NCBI RefSeq assembly: GCF_030272615.1 | Contig: NC_081415.1 | Span: 628,039,240-628,103,239, forward strand | Direction of reading: 5' to 3' | Source of the DNA: Cryptomeria japonica | Taxonomy: Eukaryota > Streptophyta > Pinopsida > Cupressales > Cupressaceae | DNA length: 64,000 nucleotides | Shown here: in pieces, positions 47,955-58,698 of the stretch | How the letters are laid out: every line of letters starts with the position of its first letter | Numbering within the stretch: the first letter of the stretch is position 1 | The notes under the pieces: generated by a model | The model's database searches: none | Seen by the model: the letters and a program-made list of their open reading frames with translations, nothing else | What the model was told of the DNA's origin: nothing | Program-made: the position numbers and the translations under genes

Positions 47955-49370
47955 GAAAGGATAGAGATGGTGGTAGGGAAGGACTCAAGTGAGATAGAGA
48001 AGGAGAAAGGAAGAAACATGGGGAGAAACCTGGAGAGGGTTCAGTTCTTAAACTGAGAGGGGTAAGGGGGGAGAGAGAGAACTGGAAAGGGGGCAAATGG
48101 AGAGGTTAGAGGCCTAGAGGGAGAAAGAGATGTGAGATACCTAGATGGGGAGAGAGGGGTGATATATATAGAGGGGGATAGGGAGGTGGTAATGAAACAT
48201 GGATGGAGAGGGAGGGAGAGAAAAACCTAGAGAAGGGGGAGAGAAAGGAGGGGGTGGGGGGAGAGGTGAGGACTTAGACAATGGAGAGAAAATAAGAGAG
48301 GGAGAAATAATAAGAGAGAGTGGGTCAGAGAGAGAATAAGAGAGAGGGAAGAAGACAATGGTAGAGATGGGGGTACAGAGGGAGATGGAGATGGAAAGGG
48401 GAAGAAAGAGATGGAAAAACCTACAGGTGAGAGAAAGAATAGATAGAGGGAGAGGGAGAGATCTAGAGGGAAGTATTAACACATGGAACACCCTCAACCC
48501 TATATGCACTAAACCTTGTACCATCTATCTTGTAACCAAAAGAGGAAGAAAGGGAGGAAGATACATAGAGAGGGGAGTGAGGGAGAAGATGAAAAATAAA
48601 AAACAAAGAGATAAGGTAAGAAGATATGGAGGGAAAGGTAGACATGGAGGGAGTGAGGAACGTGTAGGAAAAGAGGAGATAGAGGGGAAGAGAGGTAAGA
48701 TACTCAAGAGAGAGAGATGTGGATTTAAGGTGGCAGGATTAGAGAGATGGTGGTTTAAGGTGGGAGGGGGAGATAGAGAGGGAGAGATGAATAAAGGGAA
48801 GATACTTCTTAGAGAGGGGAGGGAGAATATGTGGAGAGTGAGGGAGAGAACTAGAGAGGGGAGAGATAGAGAGGTGAGATAACTAAATGAGGATAGAGGA
48901 TGATGAGATAGATAGAGTGGAGTAGAGAGAAGTGGTTAATGATACATAGATGGAGAGGTGGAGAGGTTGAGAGGTGGAGAGGGACAGATAAATCTAGAGA
49001 GAGGAGAGAGGGTAGGAGGGAGAAGTGATGATGTAGACAATAAATAGGGAGGATAAGAGAGGGAGAGTGAATAAGAGAGAGTGGGGGATGCAGATAGATA
49101 AGGGGATAACAAGGGAGGATAAAATAGAGAGGGAGAGAGGAAAAAAGGGAGGGAGAGATCTAGAGAGGGGAGAGATAGGTGAGAGAGAAGAGAGAAAGTG
49201 AAATGGAGAGATACATGGAACTATCATTACAATAAATACCCTCAACCCTATGTGCCCTAAACCATATGTCATACACCCTATACAAGAGAGGGAGAGATGA
49301 TGACCTAGAGAGTAGAGGGACAAAGAAGAGGAGAGAGAGAAGAAGAAAGAGAAATAGAGGGAAATTTTTC
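47276..49370 (+). repeat. Purine-rich low-complexity block, about 2.1 kb
   Basis: The plus strand is nearly all A and G, made of GAGAGAGGGAGA-type words with recurring longer words such as GGGAGAGAGG and CCTAGAGAGGGGA. An (AT)n hairpin interrupts it at 47867-47962, and telomere-like patches at 48485 and 49225. Frames called in it are artefacts of composition. Confidence 0.9.
47867..47962. repeat. (AT)n tracts forming a hairpin
   Basis: Two AT dinucleotide tracts flank CCTTTCCTTT. The segment ATCCTTTCCTTT (from about 47901) and its reverse complement AAAGGAAAGGAT (47951-47962) enclose the second tract, so the whole can fold back. Copy number will vary. Confidence 0.85.
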
Positions 49371-49395
49371 TCTAGCATTCTAAAAATACATTTAC

Positions 49396-49465
49396 ATTTG
49401 GTGCTAGCTAAATTTGGTGCTTGCAAGCCAAATTTGGTTAGCACCAAATTTAGCTAGCACCAAAT
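49396..49465. repeat. 26-bp perfect inverted repeat
   Basis: The left arm (49396-49421) starts ATTTGGTGCTAGC and the right arm (49440-49465) is its exact reverse complement, with an 18-base loop that itself holds CCAAATTTGG. The word AAATTTGGTGC recurs inside each arm. It could be a foldback element or a protein-binding cruciform. Confidence 0.85.
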
Positions 49466-50885
49466 GAATATGAACAAATTGAAAATGCATTTTATTTAGC
49501 AATTAACAAATTATTTGCATTGGTAAATACCAACTCTTTGGGTTGGTGTTTTCTTGGGCATCCAACCCAATGGGTTAGAAGACCATTTCATGCCAAAGAG
49601 ATAATTTTTTATAAGAAAAATTTCATAGATTTTTTACTGTGTTCTCCATCAAGTTTGCACAAGTTTCAATTCACATTTAAAAAATACCACGATGACATTA
49701 ATCTCTCTCTTAGCTATTTAACCATATAATTTTTTCACGTTTTCATTGTGTTGAGGATTTTATCTTTAATTTCTTTTGTTAGTGTGTTCATTTTTTTTCA
49801 AAAACCAACATGTGGTATTTGAGTATAGTTTTTACTCATTCATCAAATTTTAATAGAAATTTAATTTTTAGAAACAAGACTCCATCTACGCATATTGAAA
49901 AAAATAATTTTTGATTAATTATACTCAAATTTTTATTTTTTGGGATGTGTTCACTTCAATAATTAGCAAAATTTTATACATTCAATAAAGATATACTTGA
50001 AAAATCTAGCATAAACTACATGGTGTTATCTAATTTCTCATTGAAGAGATTTTTGAAATTCTAAAAAAAAGTTAACATTTTAGAGGGAACGCATCAAATG
50101 CTATATTTGTTTTTGTTAAACAAGACCACTTTGTGTGCTACCCCTTTTTTAATCCCTTAATCTTCACCATTTTCCAAATAAATTAGTATTTTAGAAAGTA
50201 TATTTGAAGAACTACAACTATTGTTCTTGTTACATCAACAAATTCTGACCATAACTAGTTATCTTTATTTTCTCATCAAAGATCAGACTTTGTTGATTTC
50301 AGAAAGAAAAAAAAAAGGTGGCATCTTAAGACCCCTTTTTGTGTCACATCTTTGTCCACTTACCCTGTGAAGGAAAAACACCTAAGAGTCCAATGGTTGA
50401 TTTTCCCTCTTGAAACTTATCTAAGAAATGTCTCCCTAGGCAAAAGATCAATAGAGAGATCAATGCCTAAATACACAAAAGGAAGCTTGCACCAATCTAG
50501 AAGCAAAGGATTCGAGCAATCCTAGCCTAAATAAGAGAAGGGATATTGAAGAAAAAAATAAAAGACTTTCCCTGATTAATTTAAATAAAAATAAAGTTTT
50601 ATTAAAAACAATATTTTCAATTTAGGGTATGAGCAAGATCATGGTAGGCCAAAAAGTGGCAATGTGAAAAAAAAATGTGTTTTTCCTTTGTCCAAAAATG
50701 AGAAATTAAGATTTGACTTTTTAATTGGGTTGAGAGAAACTACATGTTGCCATGGTAAAACCGAAGCCTGAACGAATATCCGTTGGTAATGGATACCCAT
50801 TTCAATGAGCATTTTTTTAAAAATAAATAAAAAATACAATATATTGTATGTTATAATATATAATATATAATACATTACATATTAT
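49466..50885. other. AT-rich sequence before the gypsy element, no gene seen
   Basis: No open frame or repeat recognised. The last five bases (ATTAT, 50881-50885) should be the left copy of the gypsy target duplication; the right copy is outside the window. Confidence 0.5.
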
Positions 50886-52382
50886 TGTAGACGTATAAAA
50901 ATGACCATATTCCTAAATGAATATTTTATATTCATTTCTCTATTTAATTAAATCCAATTTAATTAAATTACCCGCATTCCTCTATTTAATTAAGTAAATT
51001 ACTCAATTTATTTAAATTAAATTCACTATACCCATTTAATGAATAAATCATTTTATTCAATTAAGTCCCCCTATTCACTTTTAATTAAATTCAAATTTAA
51101 TTAAATAGTTATCCTAAATTAAATAAATCTAATTTATTTAATTTCCCCAAATTACAACCAAATTGAATAAATCATTTAATTCAATTAAATCCTATTATCC
51201 CTCCGTCCACTTGCAAAATCCTACATCTCCCACTTGCCTTCCTAAACCCCTTTCTAATACCTTCTAGACTCTTCTAATCACTTCTAATTAGCCTAACCCC
51301 TCTTCTAAACTTTGTCACATCCCTAAGCAAAGGGAAGTCACTTCTCAAACCCTCAAAGTCTTTGATAACCATTGAAGGCTTTCAACCTTCAACCACTAAT
51401 GGCTCAAAGTCTTTGAAAACCATTGAAGGCTTTCAACCTTCAACCACTTAATCCCCAAAGTCTCCAATAACCATTAATGGTTAACTCAAACCCTCCTACA
51501 TAGTTAAAACATTTGTTTTGACTCAACCTTCATCCAACCCAAGGGTCTCATCAGGCCATTAATGCTTTGACCATGATTATCTCTTAATCATTTGCACAAA
51601 GGTTTATCCTTGGATTAAACCTTAATCCAGTGGGTAAGCCTAACTTAGACTTGACCCTTAGCCTTTAGATAACCATGAGGTCTTCTCAGGCCTTTAATGC
51701 CTCCAACCCCTTTTCTCAACCCAATCCTATATTGACACTTGTCACCATTTCATTGGTGCCAATTGTGCACGTGGATCCCCAACTTTCAAACTCAACCCTT
51801 GATTAAACCATTTAATCTTGACCATCCATTGCCCTATTTGTGCTATAAATAGAGCTCTCATTCCTCCATTTTTAACAATCATCTTTCAAATTTGAAGCAT
51901 TACACTTATGCTCAAATTCTTTCAAGCTTTCTCATTTCATATATGCTCCTCATTTAGCCTCTTTTAGATCAGGAATTAGACTAATATGCATGTTTAGAAT
52001 AATTTCTTTATCATTTTAGCCCAATCATAGACTAAATATACTATGCTAGGATAGTATTCATACTAATCTTGTCATCTTATAGTTAGTTTATTGCATTTCT
52101 AGAATCATACATAGCTTAACATCCATTTCATACTAAAATATATCAAAGCATCCCTCGTTCTTGCATTTGCCATCCCTGAACCATTTTGCTCAGTGATCTG
52201 AGAGCAAAAACATTGGTTTGAGGGATATTGTGAGATAGAGAACCATGGGACCCTCCTTGGGAAGCTGAGTAATATGTTATTACTCCATAGCTTGCATCAA
52301 GAAGTCCTCTGTGTGTGTGTGGATTAGTATTTGATAATATTTTCACATATTGAATTCTATCAGCCCACTTTTCCCGCATACA
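50886..52382 (+). repeat. 5' LTR of the Tat-lineage element
   Basis: It starts TGTAGACGTATAAAAATG and ends CCCGCATACA. The first part is AT-rich with TTTAATTAAAT words. A 61-bp near-tandem repeat lies at 51355-51476 (GGCTTTCAACCTTCAACC core). The segment 51220-51860 matches the solo LTR at 9483-11300 in reverse complement. Confidence 0.85.
51844..51852 (+). promoter_or_regulatory. TATA box of the Tat-lineage LTR
   Basis: TATAAATAG lies about 540 bases before the LTR end, and the same box and flanks occur in the related solo LTR. Transcription probably starts some 30 bases downstream. Confidence 0.7.
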
Positions 52383-52386
52383 TTTC

Positions 52387-52404
52387 TGGCACCCACCGTG
52401 GGGC
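52387..52404 (+). promoter_or_regulatory. Primer-binding site of the Tat-lineage element
   Basis: TGGCACCCACCGTGGGGC begins four bases after the LTR. Sequences of this form sit at this position in many plant gypsy elements. I do not assign the tRNA. Confidence 0.8.
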
Positions 52405-52470
52405 TTGACCCCAAATAACAAATCGATTTTTCAAATTAATCACTTTTGCAGGTCCGTGGGAAACAGGAAT

Positions 52471-52910
52471 CGGCACGTGGGCAACATTCCCTAGCGCATC
52501 TGATTGACAGTCTAGCGCATCCCGCTTACTGTTTAGCGCGTGGAGGCTATACTGCGGCGCGTAAAGACCTTTCTTTAGCGCATAACCTCACTGAACTTTT
52601 CCTGTAGGTCTAGACGCGGGCAAAAACACAACGTAGCGCATGCAATAAACAACATAGCGCATCCTATCCACAGTTTAGCGCTTATAGTCCATCATCCAGC
52701 ATGTGCAAGTCATAAGTTAGCACATCAAATTTTTAATTTTCATGCAGGTCTCAGTGCGGGAAAGAAAAAAAAAAAAAAACAGAGCAGCACTTCCAACTCA
52801 CAGAGTAGCGCATCCAGTCAACAATATAGCGCAGAGGAACATCAGTTTAGCGCATCTAGTTTTTATTGTAGCGCATGCAGTCCATTCTGTAGCGCATCAC
52901 AGATAGAGAA
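52471..52910 (+). repeat. 21-bp phased TAGCGC arrays, blocks A to C
   Basis: Units headed TAGCGC(A/G)T start at 52471, 52492, 52513, 52534, 52555, 52576 (block A); 52634, 52655, 52676, 52697, 52718 (block B); and 52785, 52806, 52827, 52848, 52869, 52890 (block C). Spacing within blocks is exactly 21 bases. Heads vary slightly (for example CAGCATGT at 52697), and the other 13 bases are not conserved. Each block is preceded by a T-rich stretch, CAG or TAG, then GTC and a GCGGG or GTGGG word. Read from GCG, the three arrays have no stop and give a heptad with Leu-Ala-His or Leu-Ala-Arg heads. Confidence 0.9.
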
Positions 52911-54087
52911 AAGAAAAAAAAATTATTTTAACTGAACTGAAATTTTAGACTTGTGGAAGTCCCCCAAATTCTTTAACATTTTCCTTTTCTGGCTTGCTTG
53001 CAGGACTCTAACAAATTTCTTGCAAGTGGAGCGGACGCCATTTCTTTTAACCGATTTCTTTTGTTGACCGCAAAATCGAAAATTTTCTTTGTTGACCATT
53101 TCCTTTTCATAGATCAGAAAATCATTCTTTTAAGGTAATATGAACACCATGTTTTTGTGGAGCAATATCTCCGCATAGATTTTAGCAAATCACTGATTTG
53201 AAAGTATAAAATAAACCCAATTGATTGCTTTGTCTCGAAAGTGGAAGGAATATGTTCTCCCCTTAACTGGGTGATCAAAAATCCAGACCAATCTTACAGC
53301 TTTCAGTAATTCAAGCACAAAACCTTTAGCAGGTCTGCCTTCCCGGGGAGTTGCAATCAACTCTTAAAGCCGTTTATGGTCGGTGTGAAGGGAACGACCT
53401 AAGTGGGGAACGGCTTTGACAACAAGAATTCCAACCCACTATAATCAAATGTGGAAAGCAATGAAAATCCTTTTCAACGATTGCGCGCAGTGATTAGCCT
53501 TCCCCCAGTATCCTCGAGATACGTAAAACCTTTGTTCTAAAGGTTGGGAAGCCTCCTGAGGGAGTTTATCACTGACAGCCGAACGGGAAGCCTGATTACG
53601 AACCATAGAAATAGAAACTTTGAGCTGAGTCAGTAACCAGACATTTATAACATCATAGTGCAAGGGTGGGGAAGAATCTGCCCCCAAGATTACTCACCAT
53701 ATATCTTCTAAGATACCTACTCAACTGTGAAGTGATTCACTTTGGGTTAATTTCTGGCAAAAGGCAAAAAAATGGGCGCCCCCTAGGGGGTGACACGGCT
53801 GTTGGAGCTGACGGAATATCGAGACTAGTGGGCTATGATGTTATTTATGACTCTTGACTAAAAAGTATTTCTGAAGTGTCTTACTTGTATCCAAACCTGT
53901 TAAAACATTGGGGATTTGAACACATCCTCGCAAGAACATACACTTTTTGTTAGATTAGACAAAATGGTTGTACTTTTTGTGTTGTACTTGCATTTATTAT
54001 TTCAAAAAATCATCCATCAAGCTGGAAAAATCCACAAAAACTTTCAAAATCAACAAAAACCAAAACAAAGGAAAAATCAACGCAGTC
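52911..54087 (+). other. Middle of the Tat leader, non-coding
   Basis: About 1.2 kb of leader without TAGCGC units and without a convincing frame. It begins near another acceptor-like CTTGCTTGCAG at about 52993. A frame at about 53916-54161 runs into the first units of block D and ends there. Confidence 0.5.
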
Positions 54088-54613
54088 TAGCGCATAAGAG
54101 CAATTTCTTAGCACGTGGAGTGCATCTGTTAGCGCATCCAAACCTCAAGTTAGCGCGTTAGTCCAAAACAGTAGCGTTTTCATCTTAAGGCAAAACAGTG
54201 CAAAGTCCTTTAGCGCATCCCAACAATAGTCTAGCGCGTGGAAGCAACATCTCAGCGTGTGGGAACCAAGAATTAGCGCATAAAGTCTAAGAGTTAGCGC
54301 GTAACAGGCCCAGTATAGCGCGTAGCTTTTCCAAACAAATTCAACAACAATTTTCAACAGTCTGAACTTTAGCGCGTGGAAGAAACAGCTTAGCGCGTAG
54401 CATACAAAAATTAGCGCATGCGGTCGAACAGTTAGCGCGTCGAAGACCCAGGATAGCGCATAGACTTTTTCAACTGTTAGACCGCCCTTTTCAGAAAGTC
54501 CAAACTTTAGCGCGTGTCTAGGGGCAGCTTAGCGCGTGTGCTCATTCTTTTAGCGCATCAAGTAAGTTCAGTAGTGCATGTAGACTCTGTTCTAGCGCGT
54601 GATCCAGGGCCGA
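54088..54613 (+). repeat. 21-bp phased TAGCGC arrays, blocks D to G
   Basis: Units start at 54088, 54109, 54130, 54151, 54172 (D); 54211, 54232, 54253, 54274, 54295, 54316 (E); 54370, 54391, 54412, 54433, 54454 (F); and 54508, 54530, 54551, 54572, 54593 (G). All spacings within blocks are 21 except one of 22 in block G. Spacers before F and G end in similar words (CTGAACTTT, CCAAACTTT). Read from GCG, the array from F into the first unit of G is open (for example LARSIQKLAHAVEQL); D, E and G have one stop each. Confidence 0.9.
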
Positions 54614-54776
54614 AAAATAGAGAGCGAAAACCGAGAAAAATTTTGAAATTTTCAAAAACCTTTTAGAAGCCTTTTTCGTCAAACATCATTTTTCATCAAA
54701 CCAGAGTGACAAAAACAAAACATTAAAACTATTTCTTGAGCAAAATTTGCGTCAAACAAAGTTGTCAGAATCCTAA

Positions 54777-55454
54777 ACAAATCGCACAATAGAGGACGTC
54801 TCTCCTATCATAATCCGGAAAAATTCATCATCAGTATCAACAGAATCCTTTACCATCTTACGGATTTTATCTCAAAACACTTGTTTAAAATTCTCAAATT
54901 GTCAAATCCAGTTTCCGGATCGGGAAGCTTTTTATCCATATCATTTGACACGCTTTGTCGTGAAGGGACATCTAAACCTTCACTCAGATAAAGTAAGATT
55001 GGAAATTTTCAAAAACAAGAATCAACTAAATCCAAACAAATCAAAGGAAACCATTGATCACTCATGCATGACTAATCCCCTTATTCTGAGAAGAAAGAAC
55101 CTCTATCGTAACATCACGTTGAAGAAACAACAACCTAGTTTTTCCAAATTCATCAAGAGAAATAAGTTTTTATACATCAATCGTCAACTCTTCAAATCCC
55201 ATCGGGTATTCCTTCATCACGTCAAAAGGTATATTCAAAACAAATCTAGCGAATTTGACAAAGAACCCTTGAAGACAAGAGCATACTGTCAAAAGTTTGT
55301 TTTTAATCAAACCATAAACCGCGGCGGAAAGATCAATCCAGCATTCTTACCCGACGAGTGCATCACATATAACACACCTCAACCAGAACCACCAACACCC
55401 GAGCAACACATCGAAGAGACTTTTGTTCCTTTCATCACTGAAAGTTTTTACTAA
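54777..55454 (+). pseudogene. Extra ORF upstream of gag (Tat/Ogre-type ORF1), function unknown
   Basis: The frame is open for 226 codons, from just after a TAA at 54774-54776 to a TAA at 55452-55454, one base before the gag ATG. It has no ATG in its first third (the first is near 55067), so it may be joined by splicing, start at a non-ATG codon, or have lost its start. The product is basic (RRKNLYRNITLKKQQ, HRVFLHHVKRY) with a Pro-rich C-terminus. An unknown ORF just before gag is a known trait of Ogre-type Tat elements; I see no recognisable domain. Confidence 0.55.
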
Positions 55455-55455
55455 A

Positions 55456-57120
55456 ATGCCTGTTACTCGCTCTCAAAGTAACAAACAAAGCGAGACACAC
55501 GCAGAATCAAGTATGAATCGCAGATTATCAAATCCTTTTGAAGTTCCACTCGTAGAAGAAACTGAAATTACTGAAGCACTTCTTCGGGAATGTCAGGAAA
55601 ATCCTTCCTTCCAAAAACTTGTAGAAAAGCTCATGGAAAATGACAAAGAAAAGTATCTGCTCATGCTTACAAGTAAAGGCGTTAAACTTCCTGAAGATTT
55701 CGATACAAACATTTTTCAAACTGGATCTCGACAATATACATATCAAGAACAACAAAGAGAAGAAGAAACTCACATACCTAAACAACACATTCCAGAACAA
55801 CGCATACCAGAAATGCGTATACCTGAGTTAGAAACACCAGAGCAACATATACCATTTACCACACCTTTTCTGCTAAGAACAAATACGAGAGAAGAACTCT
55901 TCCCTCAGCAAGATAATGCACCTTTGATTGCTCTTACTCAACAAATGCAAATGTTGCAAAGACAAATACAAGATATGCAACAAGGGACAATAGTATGGTA
56001 CTCTTTAAACGAAATTTGTCCTTATCCATTTGACATAAGATTGAACATGGTGCCTTTTCCTCCAAACTCAGACGTTCCCAAATTTGATAAATATGATGGG
56101 AAAAGTGATCCCCGAGATCATGTTCAGGAATTTTGCACACTGAGCCTTAAATTTGCTCATGATGATACCTATTTGATGAGGTTATTTCCCAGAAGCTTGG
56201 GAGGGCAAACCATGAAATGTTTATCCAAAATTTCACCACCTGTTAGATCATTTGATGAATTGGTTAACAAATTCATCACCCACTATTCCTACAACATCCA
56301 ACATGCCATAACCATGCTAGATGTTTGCAACACCAAACAAAAGAACAATGAAACATTCATGGCATTCCTTCAACGCTGGCGACGCATGGTATCCAGATAT
56401 CCTTGAGATATTCTCGAAAAAGAGAAAATGGAAATCTTCATCGATAACTTGAATGGTGAAATGAGTTACAAACTAAAACTTCAATGCATACCATCTTTCG
56501 CTAAATTAATCAAGAATGGCATTCAAGTAGAGGAAGCCTGTGTCAAAAAGGGAACACTCAAATTCTACAAGGAAGGAACAAACTCATCAAATTACAATAA
56601 TCAAAACAACACCAACCTTGACAAATCTCGATTTTGGACTCGAAACAAAAATGAAGGCAACAATGAATCATATGATCCCAAATCTAAGCAACCCGTGCTT
56701 TCATTATCCGAAAATCCTCAAAATCCGAAAAATCCTAAAAATGCTACCCCCAGTGCTAACACATATGCACCAAACAATGATAAAGGACAACTCAACGCGA
56801 ACAACACCAATGATTCTCAAAACAAAAACATGAATCCAGGACCTAACAACAATCCACGCAATAACACGAACAATTTCTAAAAGCGTATCTTCACACCACT
56901 GGGACAATCATTAGAATCCGCATTCAGAGAACTTTTAGTAAATAAGATTCTTTCTTTGCCTCCAATCAACAACTATGAGCCCCCAATCAAACCACCTTGG
57001 TGGAATGATTCACACTATTGTGATTTCCATCGCAATAAGGGTCATAGAACAAACGAGTGCATGAGATTGAAACACATAGTGCAAGACATGATTGATCGAG
57101 GTGACTTAACGGTGGATGGT
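55456..57120 (+). pseudogene. gag: gag, Tat lineage
   Basis: The start MPVTRSQSNKQ at 55456 is chosen because it follows the upstream ORF stop by one base. The retrotransposon gag domain lies at about 56070-56500 (FDKYDGKSDPRDHVQEF, RWRRMVSRYP). A TGA at 56404-56406 and a TAA at 56878-56880 break the frame, but all parts stay in one frame. A disordered Asn-rich segment follows, then a knuckle-like motif HYCDFHRNKGHRTNEC (about 57013-57060) with RLKHIVQDMIDRG, typical of Tat gag ends. A repeated HIPE-type segment (55770-55850) precedes the gag domain. It would form the particle. Confidence 0.88.
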
Positions 57121-58698
57121 CTCAAAACAAATGGTGATCACGGAGCCTTCAAAAATCCTCTCCCAAATTACAACAAAGATGGAACATCAACTTCAGATGA
57201 TACGCATGGAGCTCGTATTAATCACATCTACAACAACACTATCAACCACATATCAGCTGAAGATCATCAAGTCAATGTCATCACCATTCGAGATCGACAT
57301 GATCATGAATTTGTCAATGTAACAACCCGAACTCAGAAATATGTCTTGAAGGGACATACTGCACCTACAACTACCACACCAAAAATCCAATATGACCTGG
57401 TTAGCCAACTGCACAAGACTCCAGCTCAGATATCTATACTAGAATTGCTGAAACTATCACCAAGGCACAAAGACATATTAGAGCAAGCGCTATTGGAAAC
57501 CAATGTCCCTCAAAATTTGGATACAGACAGATTTCAAGCCATGGTCACCCATATGACAGGACCTCATAACCTTACCTTCTCAGAGCATGATAATACCTCC
57601 TTGAGTCATCCACATAATACTCCTCTCCATATTGAAGTCATTGTTTGCAAACACCGAGTGAAAAGAGTCTTAATAGATGGAGGAGCCGGACTTAATATAT
57701 GTACTTTAAAGCTTATCCGTGCATTAGGCTTCTCAGAAGAATCTATTGATCCTTGCAAGAAAATTACCATAAAGGCATATGATGATGAGGAAAGATCCTC
57801 TAAAGGAACAATGATATTACCTATTCAAGTAGGCCCAATACAAAAGGATACTATCTGTCAAGTCTTAGACATCGATCTAACCTACAATATTTTGTTAGGA
57901 CGACCCTGGATACATGAAATGCAAGCAGTACCTTCTACGTATCATCAGTGTGTCAAGTTCCCTTATGATGGACAAGAAATCTCCATATCAGCTGATCACA
58001 ATCCATTTCAACATTGCAACGCAATGGGGGCAGCCCAAGACAATTTGGTTCCTCGTAATAGAGAAAAGCAGCGATCCTTAACATCAGATCTACAAACAAC
58101 AAAGCCCACCTCCTTATGGGGAGACTTCAAGCAGAAAATGCAAATCAAAGACCAAGGCATGGGAGAATATTCTCTGGAGCCTTTATGTTTGGCAAAATTA
58201 CCAACCTCACCTAGATCGCATGGTTTGCCTACTACATCAACACAACTGGCCACTCAGCCCATCACTAAATTTGATGGCACCTTCATCCAATTGGGTACTC
58301 TAGCACATGAATCAGAAGACAAAGATGTTCTTAACTGGTTATATAAAGATGAAGAAAATGATCATAGAGCAGCCGCTCTGGACATTGTTCTACCAACACA
58401 CCTGTATGGAAAAGGCTACTTAATCATGAAGCAAATGGGATATGGTGGTAAAGGACCTATTGGCAAACACAAAGAAGGAGTCACTGAACCTATAGATCTT
58501 CCTTCACAACCTAGTAGAAACAAAGCAGGCTTGGGTTCTAAACTCACGTTCCTATTGAAACGGTCGCCACACACAACTACAAAACCTCAATGGAAGGAAA
58601 AGCAGAAGTACAAAGAAGAATCCTGGCAGGAAGCACTTTTTGAATCCGCTGAAACAATCCGCAAGGCATGGGAACGTCAAGATCAGAAGTTACATTAG
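57121..58698 (+). pseudogene. Aspartic protease and G-patch-like region, Tat lineage
   Basis: The frame continues unbroken from gag to a TAG at 58696-58698. The protease active site is in RVLIDGGAGLNICTL (about 57665-57710), with DGG in place of the usual DTG or DSG, a form seen in related Tat elements; the C-terminal ILLGRPWIHEM follows. Farther on, GYLIMKQMGYGGKGPIGKH and a downstream GLGS (about 58410-58545) resemble a G-patch, a Gly-rich nucleic-acid-binding motif. The protease would cut the polyprotein. The G-patch assignment is by pattern only. Confidence 0.75.

Noticed and set aside
47249-49323. Ser/Leu/Pro-rich (minus) and Arg/Glu/Gly-rich (plus) open frames
   Set aside because: They follow from the purine-only composition of one strand.
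52471-54613. CRISPR-like array
   Set aside because: The pitch is regular, but only 6-8 bases of each 21-bp unit are conserved, there is no repeat of CRISPR length, and the context is a plant retrotransposon.
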